The notes under the pieces: model-generated
The model's input: the letters and a program-made list of their open reading frames with translations, nothing else
Told to the model about the DNA's origin: nothing
Database searches by the model: none
Shown: in pieces, positions 1 to 9,387 of the stretch
Numbering within the stretch: the first letter of the stretch is position 1
Layout: every line of letters begins with the position of its first letter
Assembly: GCA_910575835.1 (NCBI GenBank)
Contig: CAJTGB010000018.1
Coordinates: 1 to 64,000 of the forward strand
Source: Lachnospiraceae bacterium
GTDB lineage: Bacteria; Bacillota; Clostridia; Lachnospirales; Lachnospiraceae
DNA: 64,000 bases
Direction of reading: 5' to 3'
Made by a program: the position numbers and the translations under genes

Positions 1-108
1 CGAGATTGGATAAAATTAAAGTACAAAAGCATAAAGAAGAGCACGGACAACTTCAGGCTGCTTTAGCAGCAAATCGAACCTACCGGCTTTAGCCGGTAGT
101 GGTTCAGT
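1..108 (+). mobile_element. Right end of an IS200/IS605-type element (partial)
   Basis: Two tandem perfect hairpins lie at the window edge: GCTGC/GCAGC at 57-70 and CTACCGGC/GCCGGTAG at 80-99, both with a TTTA loop, followed by TGGTTCA. Subterminal hairpins of this kind mark the right ends of IS200/IS605-family elements, where the 3' end of tnpB overlaps the guide (omega/re) RNA. The permease reading frame becomes open directly after the second hairpin, so the element appears inserted in that gene. No TnpB motif is visible in the few codons present, so the family call rests on structure and context. Confidence 0.55.
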
Positions 109-803
109 TGGAATATGAGTTCAGGAAAGCGAAGAAGAATAATGATGGATTCGTAATTACAGATGATATCAGAGAAAAAATGGAAGCATTTGAGCAAAGA
201 GAACTCGTGAAAACATGGCGTTCTGTTATTCCAATGATTGTTTTGTTCGTACTGTTGAATGTTTTTCATCTGGATGTAAATGTGTCAATTGTTGTTGCGT
301 GTTTTGTCTGCGTAGGGTTATACTGGAATACAACAGATAAAAAGTTGTTCATGGTTGACGACGGCATCAAACGAGCAAGTATGGTAATTATGAATACGGC
401 AGCAGTTGTTGGTTTTGGATATGTTGTAAAGTCTACAGTAGGTTTTCAGAATCTGATCGATATGTTGTCTGATCTTGGTGGAAATCCGTTGATTTCCTTT
501 GCGTCTGCAACTACTTTGATTGCAGGGGCCACGGGTTCGGGGTCTGGCGGTATCGGAATAGCAATGGAGGTATTTGCTCAGAAATATATGGCGCTTGGCG
601 CCGATCCTGAGGCTTTGCACCGAATTGCGGCGATTGCCTGCAATGGCCTGGATACACTTCCGCATAACAGTATGGTCATCACTTGTCTGTTTGCCTGCGG
701 TATGACGCATAAGGAAAGTTATAAACCTATTTTTGTCACATCCGTATGTATTACGCTGGTAAGTCTGGCATTTGCAGTATTTCTTGGAATCATATTTTAT
801 TAG
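99..803 (+). pseudogene. GntP-type permease, 5'-truncated by an insertion
   Basis: This is the C-terminal half (about 234 residues) of a GntP-family gluconate/organic-acid:H+ symporter, normally about 440 residues. Hydrophobic membrane segments run throughout. The family-like stretch CNGLDTLPHNSMVITCLFAC sits near the end. The frame has a stop at 90-92 inside the insertion-element hairpin, so the N-terminal half is missing from this frame. A GTG at 99 allows an ORF to be drawn, but it has no ribosome binding site and half a GntP fold is unlikely to work. The broken malic enzyme follows after 13 bp, so this was probably a malate or related acid uptake and oxidation operon. Confidence 0.75.
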
Positions 804-816
804 GAGGATTTGAGGT

Positions 817-1439
817 ATGGACTATGCATCAGAATCATTGAAAATGCATTATAAGTTAAAGGGGAAGATTGAGATTACATCAAGAGCATCGGTTGATTCA
901 AAAGAGGCGTTGAGTCTGGCATATACGCCGGGGGTTGCACAGCCATGCCAAAGCTTTGATCTGACGAGAAGATGGAATACGGTGGCAGTGGTCGCAGACG
1001 GAACAGCAGTACTGGGACTTGGAGATATCGGTCCGGAGGCAGGTATGCCGGTACCGGGACATTGACTGCTGATATGGTTCGTTGTATGGCCAGGAATGCG
1101 GTTGTATTTGCCTGTGCCAATCCGATACCGGAGATCTTTCCAGAAGAAGCCAAGGCTGCCGGTGCGGCGGTGGTTTCTACCGGACGTTCCGATTATCCGA
1201 ATCAGGTAAATAATGTGTTGTGCTTTCCAGGACTGTTTCGGGGTGCGCTTGATGTGAGAGCAGCGGATATCAATGATGAGATGAAGCTTGCAGCAGCCTT
1301 TGCGATAGCAGAGTTGGTTAGCGAAAAAGAGCTTTGTGCAGATTATATCCTGCCGCCGGCGTTTGATCGGCGAGTAAAATCCGCAGTAGCGTCTGCGGTA
1401 GCTGAAGCAGCAAGAAAAAGCGGTGTAGCACGTGTGTAA
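817..1439 (+). pseudogene. NAD-dependent malic enzyme, internally deleted and frameshifted
   Basis: The first frame (817-1065) encodes the malic enzyme N-terminus, including [10 protein letters not shown] and [20 protein letters not shown]. It breaks just after PEAGMPV. A second frame picks up at about 1050 with TLTADMV, then FACANPIPEIFPEEAKAAG and RSDYPNQVNNVL, and ends in the normal C-terminus at 1439. Roughly 200 residues between the two parts, including the catalytic and NAD-binding core of the roughly 390-residue enzyme, are absent, and the join shifts frame. A smaller loss is visible between PC and TRRWNT, where about nine residues seem to be missing. AGGAGG stands 6 bp before the start. 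The protein cannot be functional. Confidence 0.88.
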
Positions 1440-1455
1440 TGATGTTTTTTGAAGA

Positions 1456-1497
1456 GAAGACGGTTGTGGTTTGTATGAGCCACAGCCTTCTTTTTTA
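1456..1497 (+). terminator. Terminator after the malic enzyme remnant
   Basis: An imperfect stem (GAAG...TTGTGG pairing with CCACAG...CTTC) with a 10-nt loop is followed by a run of six T. It ends the decayed permease/malic enzyme operon. Confidence 0.65.
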
Positions 1498-1578
1498 ATA
1501 AAGGATCATAATATAATTGACTATCAATAATGACTATGTTACCGTTGTTGTAAGAAGATAACAGGGAGGTAGTTCCAG

Positions 1579-2430
1579 ATGGAGTTGGAGGTAAAGAGAA
1601 GAAAAGCACAGATATATATACAGCAAGGGATTGGAGTGGGGATCATTGTCCTTGCCGCTGTCTATCTTTTTTACATGACGTTACGGATAGAATCTTACTA
1701 TTTGCTGATGGCGTTTGGCAGAGGGGTTTTATTTCTTACGAATATCAGCATCGGTATTGTCTATATATTGATCGTGGTGATCGGCGCCCTTGTTATGCGG
1801 TTTGCCGCCGTTAGGCTTCATTCAATCCTCACGAAAGAATGTGATCCATACCTATACGAGGCATGTATCAGCGGACAGAGCCGCCTGGTATTCAAGGACA
1901 GGCTGCTTGCGAACCTGGCGCTGGCACAGCATTCCCAGGGAGATTATGAACGTGCATGTAGGACGCTTCAGGAGATCAATGTTCATAGAATTAAGGGGGC
2001 TTTCCGTGCCAATTATTATATCCTATTGTCGGACCAGTATTTCAAGCGGGGGATGGGAGAGCAGGTGAGAGGGCTGGAGGAAGCATTTCGCCATAGTATC
2101 AGAGGAAAGAGGGATCAGAAGTTTTTTGAGATGCTCTGTGCGGGGAATAATCTTACCAGGGCGCTTGAGAACAAGGATTATCAAGCAGCGGCAGAATTCC
2201 TGCAGAAGAGGATCGAACTGAACGGGACGGTATCGCATACCTGGATGCGTGTGGGATATGCATTCAAAGAAGCACAGATTTACCTGGGGTTGGGGGAGAA
2301 GGAGAGCGCCCGGATGAAGCTTGAGTATGTGGCTTTAAACGGCGAGCGGATGTGGATCGCGACGGAGGCACGGCGGCTGCTGAGTAATGATATGAATGAA
2401 GGGGAGGAAATGCATGGGAACTTATCTTAA
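1579..2430 (+). CDS. Hypothetical two-TM membrane protein with a TPR-like cytosolic region
   Basis: This 283-residue protein is of no family I can name. Two hydrophobic segments (about residues 13-35 and 52-75) anchor it. The remaining 200 residues are alpha-helical, with spacing like tetratricopeptide repeats (LANLALAQHSQGDYERACRTL; LGLGEKESARMKLEYVALNG). The start is supported by GGGAGGT 9 bp upstream. It overlaps the start of the AAA-ATPase gene by 17 bp, so the two are probably translationally coupled. TPR-like repeats suggest a protein-protein scaffold; this is inference only. Confidence 0.6.
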   Translation: MELEVKRRKAQIYIQQGIGVGIIVLAAVYLFYMTLRIESYYLLMAFGRGVLFLTNISIGIVYILIVVIGALVMRFAAVRLHSILTKECDPYLYEACISGQSRLVFKDRLLANLALAQHSQGDYERACRTLQEINVHRIKGAFRANYYILLSDQYFKRGMGEQVRGLEEAFRHSIRGKRDQKFFEMLCAGNNLTRALENKDYQAAAEFLQKRIELNGTVSHTWMRVGYAFKEAQIYLGLGEKESARMKLEYVALNGERMWIATEARRLLSNDMNEGEEMHGNLS

Positions 2431-3988
2431 TCCCGGTAATCAGGGATTTGACGGAATCAGGAATGATATCTATGTGGACAAAAGCGGTCTGATCGGCCTG
2501 ATCAATCAGACCATCAATACACCCCGGAGACTTACCTGTATCAGCAGGCCCCGAAGGTTTGGCAAATCTTTTGCGGCGCAGATGTTGTGTGCGTATTATG
2601 ACAGGACATGTGATTCTTCCAAGTTGTTTGAAGATCTCGAGATAGCTCAGAGTCATAGTGAAAGCTATGAAACATATCTTAATGAATTTGACGTGATTTA
2701 TCTTGATATTACGAATATCATGGGTGAGGCCGGTCAGGAAGGGGTTATTTCCTTTATCAAACGTAAGGTAACAGAAGAGCTCTTGACTGCATATCCCCAG
2801 CTTAAGACAGATGAATCCTTCTCCACAACGCTGATCAACGCAGTGGAATTGACCGGGAATAAATTTATTGCGATCATAGATGAATGGGACGCTCCTATCC
2901 GGGAGACGCCGGAAGTAGCCAGTCAATATCTGGCATTCCTGCGTACGTTGTTTAAAAGCAGCGGTACTACGGCAAGGATATTTGCGGCGGCGTATATGAC
3001 GGGGATTTTACCTATTAAGAAGGATGGTTCACAGTCGGCAATCTCGGATTTTCATGAATTTTCGATGGTCAGTCCGATGGAATATGCCCGATATGTGGGA
3101 TTTACCGAGGAGGAAGTAGAAAGCTTATGCAATGAATATCATCGGGATTTTGAGGGAATGAAGAGATGGTATGATGGATATGTGCTTGATGAGGCAGGAT
3201 ATGTTTATAATCCGAATTCAGTTATGAAAGCGATCCGCAGCAATAAATTTCATTCCTATTGGACAGAGACTTCTGCTGCGAAAAGTCTGATGGGATATAT
3301 TAGTCTGGATTTTGACGGTTTATCAGTAACGATTGCGAAATTGCTGGGCGGTATCAGTGTTCCGGTGGATACGAATGGTTTCGCAAATGATCTGTCTACT
3401 TTTCAAAATCAGGATGATGTACTTACGTTGTTGATTCATCTTGGCTATCTTGCTTATGATGAAGAGACGGGGAAGGTACGTATTCCAAATGAAGAAATCC
3501 GGTTGGAGTTCGCCAGGGCAATTCGTGAAGTGAAACGTGATGATACGATCCGGCGTGTTCAAGAAAGCGAGCAGTTGATCTATGATACGGTCCATAAAGA
3601 TGCGGATGCCGTGGCTGCGCAGGTCCAGAAGATCCATATGGAGGAATCTGCAATACTCTTTTACAATGATGAGCAGGCGCTTCGCAGTGTTATCAAGCTG
3701 GCTTATTTCAGTTACAGAGATCATTATATTAAGTTTGAAGAACTGCCGGCCGGGGAAGGCTATGCCGATATTGTATATCTGCCAAAGAAAGCGTCGCCTA
3801 TGCCCGCGTTGGTTGTTGAACTGAAATGGAAGCAGTCGGCGAAGGGTGCGATCGACCAGATCAAAGAGAGAAGCTACCCATCTGCGTTAAGCGGCTATGG
3901 CGGGCGGATATTGTTGGTTGGTATCTCTTACGAAAAAGACGCTTCAAAGAATAAGCACAGACATACGTGTGTGATTGAAGAAGTATAG
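2414..3988 (+). CDS. AAA-ATPase-like / PD-(D/E)XK nuclease-domain protein
   Basis: The protein is about 524 residues. It matches a family common and often multicopy in Bacteroidetes and Clostridia: an N-terminal AAA-ATPase-like domain followed by a PD-(D/E)XK nuclease-like domain. The P-loop is the family's atypical SRPRRFGKS near residue 45, and the Walker B is IAIIDEWD near residue 155. Near the C-terminus YADIVYLP...ALVVELKWK supplies the D...ExK nuclease signature. I chose ATG 2414 over 2396 because GGGGAGG ends 6 bp before it and MGTYLNPGN is the usual family start. Cellular role is unknown; defence or mobile-element roles have been suggested for related proteins, but nothing here shows one. 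Confidence 0.85.
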   Translation: MGTYLNPGNQGFDGIRNDIYVDKSGLIGLINQTINTPRRLTCISRPRRFGKSFAAQMLCAYYDRTCDSSKLFEDLEIAQSHSESYETYLNEFDVIYLDITNIMGEAGQEGVISFIKRKVTEELLTAYPQLKTDESFSTTLINAVELTGNKFIAIIDEWDAPIRETPEVASQYLAFLRTLFKSSGTTARIFAAAYMTGILPIKKDGSQSAISDFHEFSMVSPMEYARYVGFTEEEVESLCNEYHRDFEGMKRWYDGYVLDEAGYVYNPNSVMKAIRSNKFHSYWTETSAAKSLMGYISLDFDGLSVTIAKLLGGISVPVDTNGFANDLSTFQNQDDVLTLLIHLGYLAYDEETGKVRIPNEEIRLEFARAIREVKRDDTIRRVQESEQLIYDTVHKDADAVAAQVQKIHMEESAILFYNDEQALRSVIKLAYFSYRDHYIKFEELPAGEGYADIVYLPKKASPMPALVVELKWKQSAKGAIDQIKERSYPSALSGYGGRILLVGISYEKDASKNKHRHTCVIEEV

Positions 3989-3992
3989 ATAT

Positions 3993-4018
3993 AGGGGTCA
4001 AAATACCTTTTGACCCCT
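3993..4018. terminator. Perfect 11-bp hairpin between convergent genes
   Basis: AGGGGTCAAAA and TTTTGACCCCT pair perfectly around a TACC loop. The A/T-rich inner part gives a short U tract on either strand, so this probably terminates both the ATPase gene and the convergent cysteine-cluster gene. Confidence 0.6.
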
Positions 4019-4019
4019 G

Positions 4020-4688
4020 TCATAAGATGTTGCCGGTAAATGTCTTTGCTGCCGCAAGCCTTTCATAGAATTCTTGATAGAAATCCCCGTTCTCGTTAAA
4101 AGGCAGCAGATAAAACTGCCGCAGGATATACATACTGATCTTCTGTATTTGCTCTCCATGACTGAAATCCATAGCATATTCCTGCAGATCCTTCAGATAG
4201 TAGTGCCAATCAATAATATACTGTTCATAACGCTTGACATCCGGTGTGTCGATCCATTTGCGGATCTTGACCTTACTCTTTGCGGGAGCCGGGCATTCGT
4301 GTACCTGGAGAAAATACCGGAAGGAACGGTTCTCATAGAAGCGTCCAAGGGGAAAGATCCGGCAGAATCCGGGCCGAAGTTCATGGATACTGCACCTGTC
4401 GTTTATGAGAAATGCGCATGTCTCTTTATCTTCCGTCATCTTAAGGTTGGGAAGGATAATACCGTCCACTACATTCAACTCGACGGATTGATTCAATAAT
4501 TCTTCAAAAGTCTTATGAAGCCCACATGTAAGGCGGCATATATCCAACGGGTCTAAGATGATGGAATGCCCCATACCCTGGCAGCAGGAAGAACAGCCCT
4601 TGCAGCCGTTGCAGTCTGCCCGGGCCATATCGTTGATCCCATATAATTTCCCATCTGATACTTCATTCAGGTTGATATCTCTTAGCAT
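4020..4688 (-). CDS. YkgJ-family cysteine-cluster protein
   Basis: This 222-residue protein belongs to the YkgJ/UPF0153 family of zinc- or iron-chelating cysteine-cluster proteins. The N-terminus has CNGCKGCSSCCQGMG (about residues 27-41). Further conserved cysteines sit in ETCAFL, RCSIHELRPGFCRIFPLG and VHECP, a pattern typical of the family. It is cytosolic, with no signal peptide. AGGAG lies 7-9 bp upstream of the start. The family is thought to bind a metal or Fe-S centre, but the reaction is unknown. It stands alone and converges with the ATPase gene. Confidence 0.85.
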   Translation of the reverse strand: MLRDINLNEVSDGKLYGINDMARADCNGCKGCSSCCQGMGHSIILDPLDICRLTCGLHKTFEELLNQSVELNVVDGIILPNLKMTEDKETCAFLINDRCSIHELRPGFCRIFPLGRFYENRSFRYFLQVHECPAPAKSKVKIRKWIDTPDVKRYEQYIIDWHYYLKDLQEYAMDFSHGEQIQKISMYILRQFYLLPFNENGDFYQEFYERLAAAKTFTGNIL

Positions 4689-4934
4689 ATGTTTCTCCTT
4701 TTGGTTTTTAACAAATTCTCGGCCTGTTCCGGATCAGTTCATTGAGGAAGCGAAGCCGTGAACCTGGCAGGTTATATTTTTCGTGAGGAATCAGTTCAAA
4801 TTGTCTGTCCTGATTCCAGGATAGATCTGCATTTACAGTTTTCCCTCCTTGCATAGTCTGTCCGGAAACGATATACTTACATAAGATGATTATAGGTAAA
4901 ATTATTTTGGAAGTAAATAGAAAGGACGCTTTTT

Positions 4935-6134
4935 ATGAAATTTTTCCATCTGTCTGACTTACATATAGGCAAGCAGCTCCACCATTATAATTTAAGAGAA
5001 GACCAGGAGGCAGTCCTTATGCAGGTGGCGGAGTATGCCGGTTCGATCCGTCCGGATGCAGTTGTGATCGCGGGGGACATCTATGACCGTTCCGTTCCTT
5101 CGGCAGAGGCAGTCACGGTGTTTGATGAGTTCCTGACACGTCTTTCGGCGATCACACCGGCAATTCCGGTTCTGATCATCAGCGGGAATCATGATTCTGC
5201 TGAGCGGCTTGAGTATGCGTCTGCGATTCTTAAGAGACATCAGATCTATCTGGCGGGAACGGCGCCGAGAGACGAGACAGAACATCTTAAGAAGGTTACC
5301 CTGGAGGATGAATACGGAGAAGTAGACTTCTATCTTATGCCGTTCTTGAAGCCTTCCCATGTGAGAAATGTGTTCCGGGATGAAGCGCCGCAGACTTATA
5401 CCGATGCGGTGGCAGGTATACTTGGACGGGAAGAGATCGATTATGAGAATCGAAGGAATGTGCTAGTGTCGCATCAGTTTTATACAGGGGAAGCCGGAGG
5501 CGGAGACAGTCCTGCGACCTGTGATTCGGAAGTTTTCTCTGTGGGAGGAATTGAGAACGTGGACGTAAGCACGGCGGCAGGATTTGATTATGTTGCATTG
5601 GGGCATCTTCACGGACCGCAGGATATAAGGAGCCGGCAGAGTGCCGATGTATCTATAGGCAATCTGCCGTATATCCGCTACTGCGGAACTCTGCTGAAAT
5701 ATTCGGTAAGTGAATATCGGCATGAGAAGAGCCTTACAGTGGTGACTCTTGGCGAGAAGGGATCCGCTCCCAAGGTGGAACTTCTGCCCATACATCCGCT
5801 TCGGGACGTGAAGAAGAAGGTAGGAAACCTTGCAGATATCCTAAGTCAGGCGGGAGAAGGAGAGCGGGATGATTATGTGAGCATAACACTTACGGACGAT
5901 GTGGATCCTTATAAGCCAAAAGAGCAGCTTCAGAAGGTATTTACACACATCCTGGAGGTGCGTGTGGATAATAAGAGGACCAGACAGAAGCTTAAGGAAC
6001 TGGACGAGGAGCCAGGCCTGAAGGATCCGATCGAGAATTTTGCGGAATTCTATCAGGAGATGCAGGGCAGGGAACTGGATGAGAAGGAGCGGGATGTGAT
6101 GCTGGGAGTTTTTGAAAGTATTCTTGACGGCTAA
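4935..6134 (+). CDS. sbcD: Exonuclease SbcD (Mre11-like nuclease subunit)
   Basis: This 399-residue subunit is the nuclease of the SbcCD complex, which opens hairpins and protein-blocked DNA ends in repair. Metal-binding phosphoesterase motifs are in order: DLHIGK (residues 8-13), GDIYDR, GNHDSAERL and GHLHGPQ. Length and C-terminal helical region fit SbcD. sbcC begins 12 bp downstream after AAGGAGGTG, giving the usual sbcDC operon. Confidence 0.96.
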   Translation: MKFFHLSDLHIGKQLHHYNLREDQEAVLMQVAEYAGSIRPDAVVIAGDIYDRSVPSAEAVTVFDEFLTRLSAITPAIPVLIISGNHDSAERLEYASAILKRHQIYLAGTAPRDETEHLKKVTLEDEYGEVDFYLMPFLKPSHVRNVFRDEAPQTYTDAVAGILGREEIDYENRRNVLVSHQFYTGEAGGGDSPATCDSEVFSVGGIENVDVSTAAGFDYVALGHLHGPQDIRSRQSADVSIGNLPYIRYCGTLLKYSVSEYRHEKSLTVVTLGEKGSAPKVELLPIHPLRDVKKKVGNLADILSQAGEGERDDYVSITLTDDVDPYKPKEQLQKVFTHILEVRVDNKRTRQKLKELDEEPGLKDPIENFAEFYQEMQGRELDEKERDVMLGVFESILDG

Positions 6135-6146
6135 GGAGGTGTAAGC

Positions 6147-9100
6147 ATGAAACCAGTCAGATTAGAGATGTCGGCATTCGGATCCTATGCGGACAAGACA
6201 GTCATTGATTTTACCGCCGTACAGCAGGGGTTGTTCTTGATCACCGGAGATACGGGCGCAGGTAAGACGACGTTATTCGATGCGATCACTTACGCCTTGT
6301 ATGACCAGACCAGCGGCGGGAAGAGAGACGGCAACATGATGCGCAGCCAGTACGCGGCGGAGGATGTGGATACCTATGTGGAGTATACATTCTCTTATAG
6401 AGAGAAGAGCTATACCGTCCGGCGCAATCCGGAATATCTGCGCCTGGGGAAGAGACGCTATGCAGACGGGTCGCCCAGATACGTGAAGGAATCCTCCGGG
6501 GTAGAGCTGATCTTGCCGGACGGTAGTACATACAGGGGGAAGAAGCGGGAGACGGACCAGAAGATCGCAGAGATCATGGGGATGGACGCGGCTCAGTTTA
6601 CCCAGATCGCCATGATCGCTCAGGGAGATTTCCTGAGGCTTCTCCACGCGGAATCCAGAGAGCGCAAGAAGATCTTCACGAGGATCTTCCAGACCCGATT
6701 GTACTACCGTGTTCAGGAGGAATTGAAACAGCGTGCGGGAAGACTGTATGGGGCGCTGGAGGACAACCAGAAGGATGCAAGGCGGGAGATGGACCGCGTT
6801 GAATATATCGGAGACGAATCTGCCAGGAAGCAGTGGGAGGAGTATCGGACATATCCGGTGATTCCTTACGAAGAAGCAGTTGGGATGCTTGGAAGGATGC
6901 TTAAGGAGGGAAATGCACTTCAAAGAGAGAAGAGATCGGAGGCAGATGCATTTCAGAAGAGAATTGATGAGCTGAACAGAAGGAAGAGCGAAGGGGAAGC
7001 CAGGAACCGGCTGTTTGAAGCACTGGAGCGGGTGAAGGAGCAGGAAAAGACACTTCTTAGGAAGAAGCCAGAGATAGAAGAGAAGGAGAAGAGGCTTGAA
7101 GAGGCGAAGCGTGCGGAGAAGGTCAGAGTTTTCGAGACGGGCCTTTTGCAGGCGGAGGAAGCAGTAGAGAGAAGTAAGAGAAGTATCGAAGAGCTTACAG
7201 AACAATTATCTGCTTCTGAGATACAGGTGAGAGAACTCCGGGAAATCAGAGTGCAGAGGGAGGAAGAACTGACAAAGCAGGAGAAAGAATGCAAGGCGGA
7301 ACTTATCAGGATCCAGGATGCGCTGCCGAGATATGCGGAGGTCGAACAGCTTAAGAACTATTATGATGAAGAGAAGAAGAAACAGGAATTAAGGAAGGGG
7401 GAGCTTGAGAAGCATAAGAAGGCTCTGGATGATATGAGGATTCAGCTGGAGGAATTTGAAAGGACGCAGAAAGTATATGGGGAGAGTCCTGGAAGGCTTG
7501 AGAAGCTGAAGCTTAAGGAAGAGTATCAGAGTCTTAAGTGCAGAGAGCTTAGTGGCTTGAAGGATCAGTGGGAAATGCTCTATCAGGAAGAACAGGACAG
7601 GCGGGGCAGGAAGAAGCAGGCAGAGCGGGATCAGATCGCTTACCAGAAAGCATTCCAGGATTATGAAGAGAAGTACCGGGCATTTCTGGCAGAACAGGCG
7701 GGAATCCTTGCAAGCCGGTTAGAGCCGGGCATGCCTTGTCCCGTGTGCGGCTCCTGTGAACATCCATCTGTCTGCAGCCTGTCTAAGGAAGCTGTTACCC
7801 AGCAGGATGTGGAGAAGGCGAAGAAGAGGCGGGAACAGGCAGAAGCAAAGCGGGAGCAGTCTGGTATGGCAGTCCGGGAGCAGGCGGCCAGGTGCCGGGC
7901 GAAGCAAGAAGCATTCATACAAGAGTATGAACGGATACTTGGAACGGCCGATGTGCATGAGGCAGTGGGAGTCAGGGAGATAACCACAGAGAAGGATATG
8001 ATTGCCGGATATGAGAAGATGAAGGCGCTGATACAGGAGTACATAGCCAAGAACGAGCAGATATCAGCGAAGCAGCAGGAGGAGCTTATCATTGTCCAAC
8101 GGGAAGCAGAGCTTTTACGGCAGGCGGTTGAAAACGGGCAGAAGCTCAGAGAAGAGCTTCAGAGCCGGGAGCGGGAATATAAGCAGCTTGAGACAGAATA
8201 TGCCGATATACTTCTGGAAGAGAAGCGTCTGGAATCGGAGCTTAAGATTAAGAGTGAGAATCTTCCGCTAACATCTATGAGACAGGCAAAAATGCGCCAG
8301 AAGGAGCTTGTGGAGCTTCTTAAGACGGCCAGGTCTGGCTGCGGGCAGGCGGAGCAGGAGGAGCGGGAAGCTGTCAGGAGGCAGCAGCAGCTTGAAGGAC
8401 ACAAAAGCAGCAGTATAGAGACGCTTAAGCATCAGGAGACAGAGGCGAAGGACAGGCAGTCGGCCTATGAGGAAGCGTTAAAGGGGCAGGGATTCGGCAC
8501 GGAGACTGCGTATCAGGACGGGAAGCTTCAGGCCGAAGAGATGGAGAGGCTTGATGGAGAGATTCATGATCATCATATGCAGGCGAATGAGATATCCGGG
8601 AGAAGACAGTCGCTTGCAGAACAGCTATCGGGAAAAGAGAGGGCTGATCTGAATGAACTGGAAGAAGAGCTTACAGAAGCGGTTCTAATACAGAAGGAGA
8701 AACAGGATGAATATGTGCGGTTCTGCGGTATGAATCAGAAGAACCAGGAGGCCTTGGATAATCTGAAGCGATATCTGGAGAAGAACGGAGAGCTTAAGAA
8801 GCAGTATGAGATGGTAGGAAACCTAAGCCGGACTGCTAACGGAGCCTTAAGCGGCTCGGTGAAGATGGATTTTGAGACGTATGTACAGAGACAGTATTTT
8901 AAGCAGATCATCCGTGCGGCCAACAAGCGGCTGGTCCAGATGACATCCGGAGAGTTTATTCTAAAGTGCCGCGAGGTGAAGGATCTTGGGAGCCAGGGGC
9001 AGGCAGGATTAGATCTGGATATTTATCATATGGCAAGTGATTCGGTCAGGGATGTGAAGACCCTCTCTGGAGGGGAATCCTTCATGGCGTCGCTGTCTAT

Positions 9101-9359
9101 GGCGCTTGGGCTGGCGGATATCGTTCAGAATACGGCGGGGGCAATCCGGCTTGATACGATGTTTGTGGACGAAGGGTTCGGCTCTCTGGATGACGGGGCA
9201 AGGGAACAGGCGATCCGTGTGCTTAACGAGCTTGCGGATGAACAGAGGCTAGTGGGGATCATTTCTCATGTAAATGAATTAAAAGAGCAGATCGAGCGCA
9301 AACTTGTAGTGACAAGAACGGAGAAGGGAAGTAAGGTCAGATGGCAGGACGGCGTCTGA
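6147..9359 (+). CDS. sbcC: Exonuclease SbcC (Rad50-like SMC ATPase)
   Basis: This 1070-residue ATPase partners SbcD. The N-terminal Walker A is GDTGAGKTT near residue 35. Long, charged coiled coils flank the zinc hook CPVCGSCEHP (CxxC) near residue 530. The C-terminal half-site has the signature LSGGESFMASL and Walker B TMFVDEGFGSLD. The layout is a complete SbcC. The start follows a strong AAGGAGGTG. The acidic, Glu/Lys/Gln-rich arms produce long antisense open frames, which I regard as shadows. Confidence 0.96.
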   Translation: MKPVRLEMSAFGSYADKTVIDFTAVQQGLFLITGDTGAGKTTLFDAITYALYDQTSGGKRDGNMMRSQYAAEDVDTYVEYTFSYREKSYTVRRNPEYLRLGKRRYADGSPRYVKESSGVELILPDGSTYRGKKRETDQKIAEIMGMDAAQFTQIAMIAQGDFLRLLHAESRERKKIFTRIFQTRLYYRVQEELKQRAGRLYGALEDNQKDARREMDRVEYIGDESARKQWEEYRTYPVIPYEEAVGMLGRMLKEGNALQREKRSEADAFQKRIDELNRRKSEGEARNRLFEALERVKEQEKTLLRKKPEIEEKEKRLEEAKRAEKVRVFETGLLQAEEAVERSKRSIEELTEQLSASEIQVRELREIRVQREEELTKQEKECKAELIRIQDALPRYAEVEQLKNYYDEEKKKQELRKGELEKHKKALDDMRIQLEEFERTQKVYGESPGRLEKLKLKEEYQSLKCRELSGLKDQWEMLYQEEQDRRGRKKQAERDQIAYQKAFQDYEEKYRAFLAEQAGILASRLEPGMPCPVCGSCEHPSVCSLSKEAVTQQDVEKAKKRREQAEAKREQSGMAVREQAARCRAKQEAFIQEYERILGTADVHEAVGVREITTEKDMIAGYEKMKALIQEYIAKNEQISAKQQEELIIVQREAELLRQAVENGQKLREELQSREREYKQLETEYADILLEEKRLESELKIKSENLPLTSMRQAKMRQKELVELLKTARSGCGQAEQEEREAVRRQQQLEGHKSSSIETLKHQETEAKDRQSAYEEALKGQGFGTETAYQDGKLQAEEMERLDGEIHDHHMQANEISGRRQSLAEQLSGKERADLNELEEELTEAVLIQKEKQDEYVRFCGMNQKNQEALDNLKRYLEKNGELKKQYEMVGNLSRTANGALSGSVKMDFETYVQRQYFKQIIRAANKRLVQMTSGEFILKCREVKDLGSQGQAGLDLDIYHMASDSVRDVKTLSGGESFMASLSMALGLADIVQNTAGAIRLDTMFVDEGFGSLDDGAREQAIRVLNELADEQRLVGIISHVNELKEQIERKLVVTRTEKGSKVRWQDGV

Positions 9360-9387
9360 GCATAAAAAGCAGGGAAGGAAGAATAAG

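Noticed and set aside
1-92. C-terminus of a tnpB gene in the first bases
   Set aside because: The two possible frames give under 30 residues with no TnpB motif, so I annotate only the element end and not a CDS.
6273-7205. 310-residue minus-strand frame opposite sbcC
   Set aside because: It is produced by the Glu/Lys-rich coiled-coil codons of sbcC; there is no start signal or known domain.
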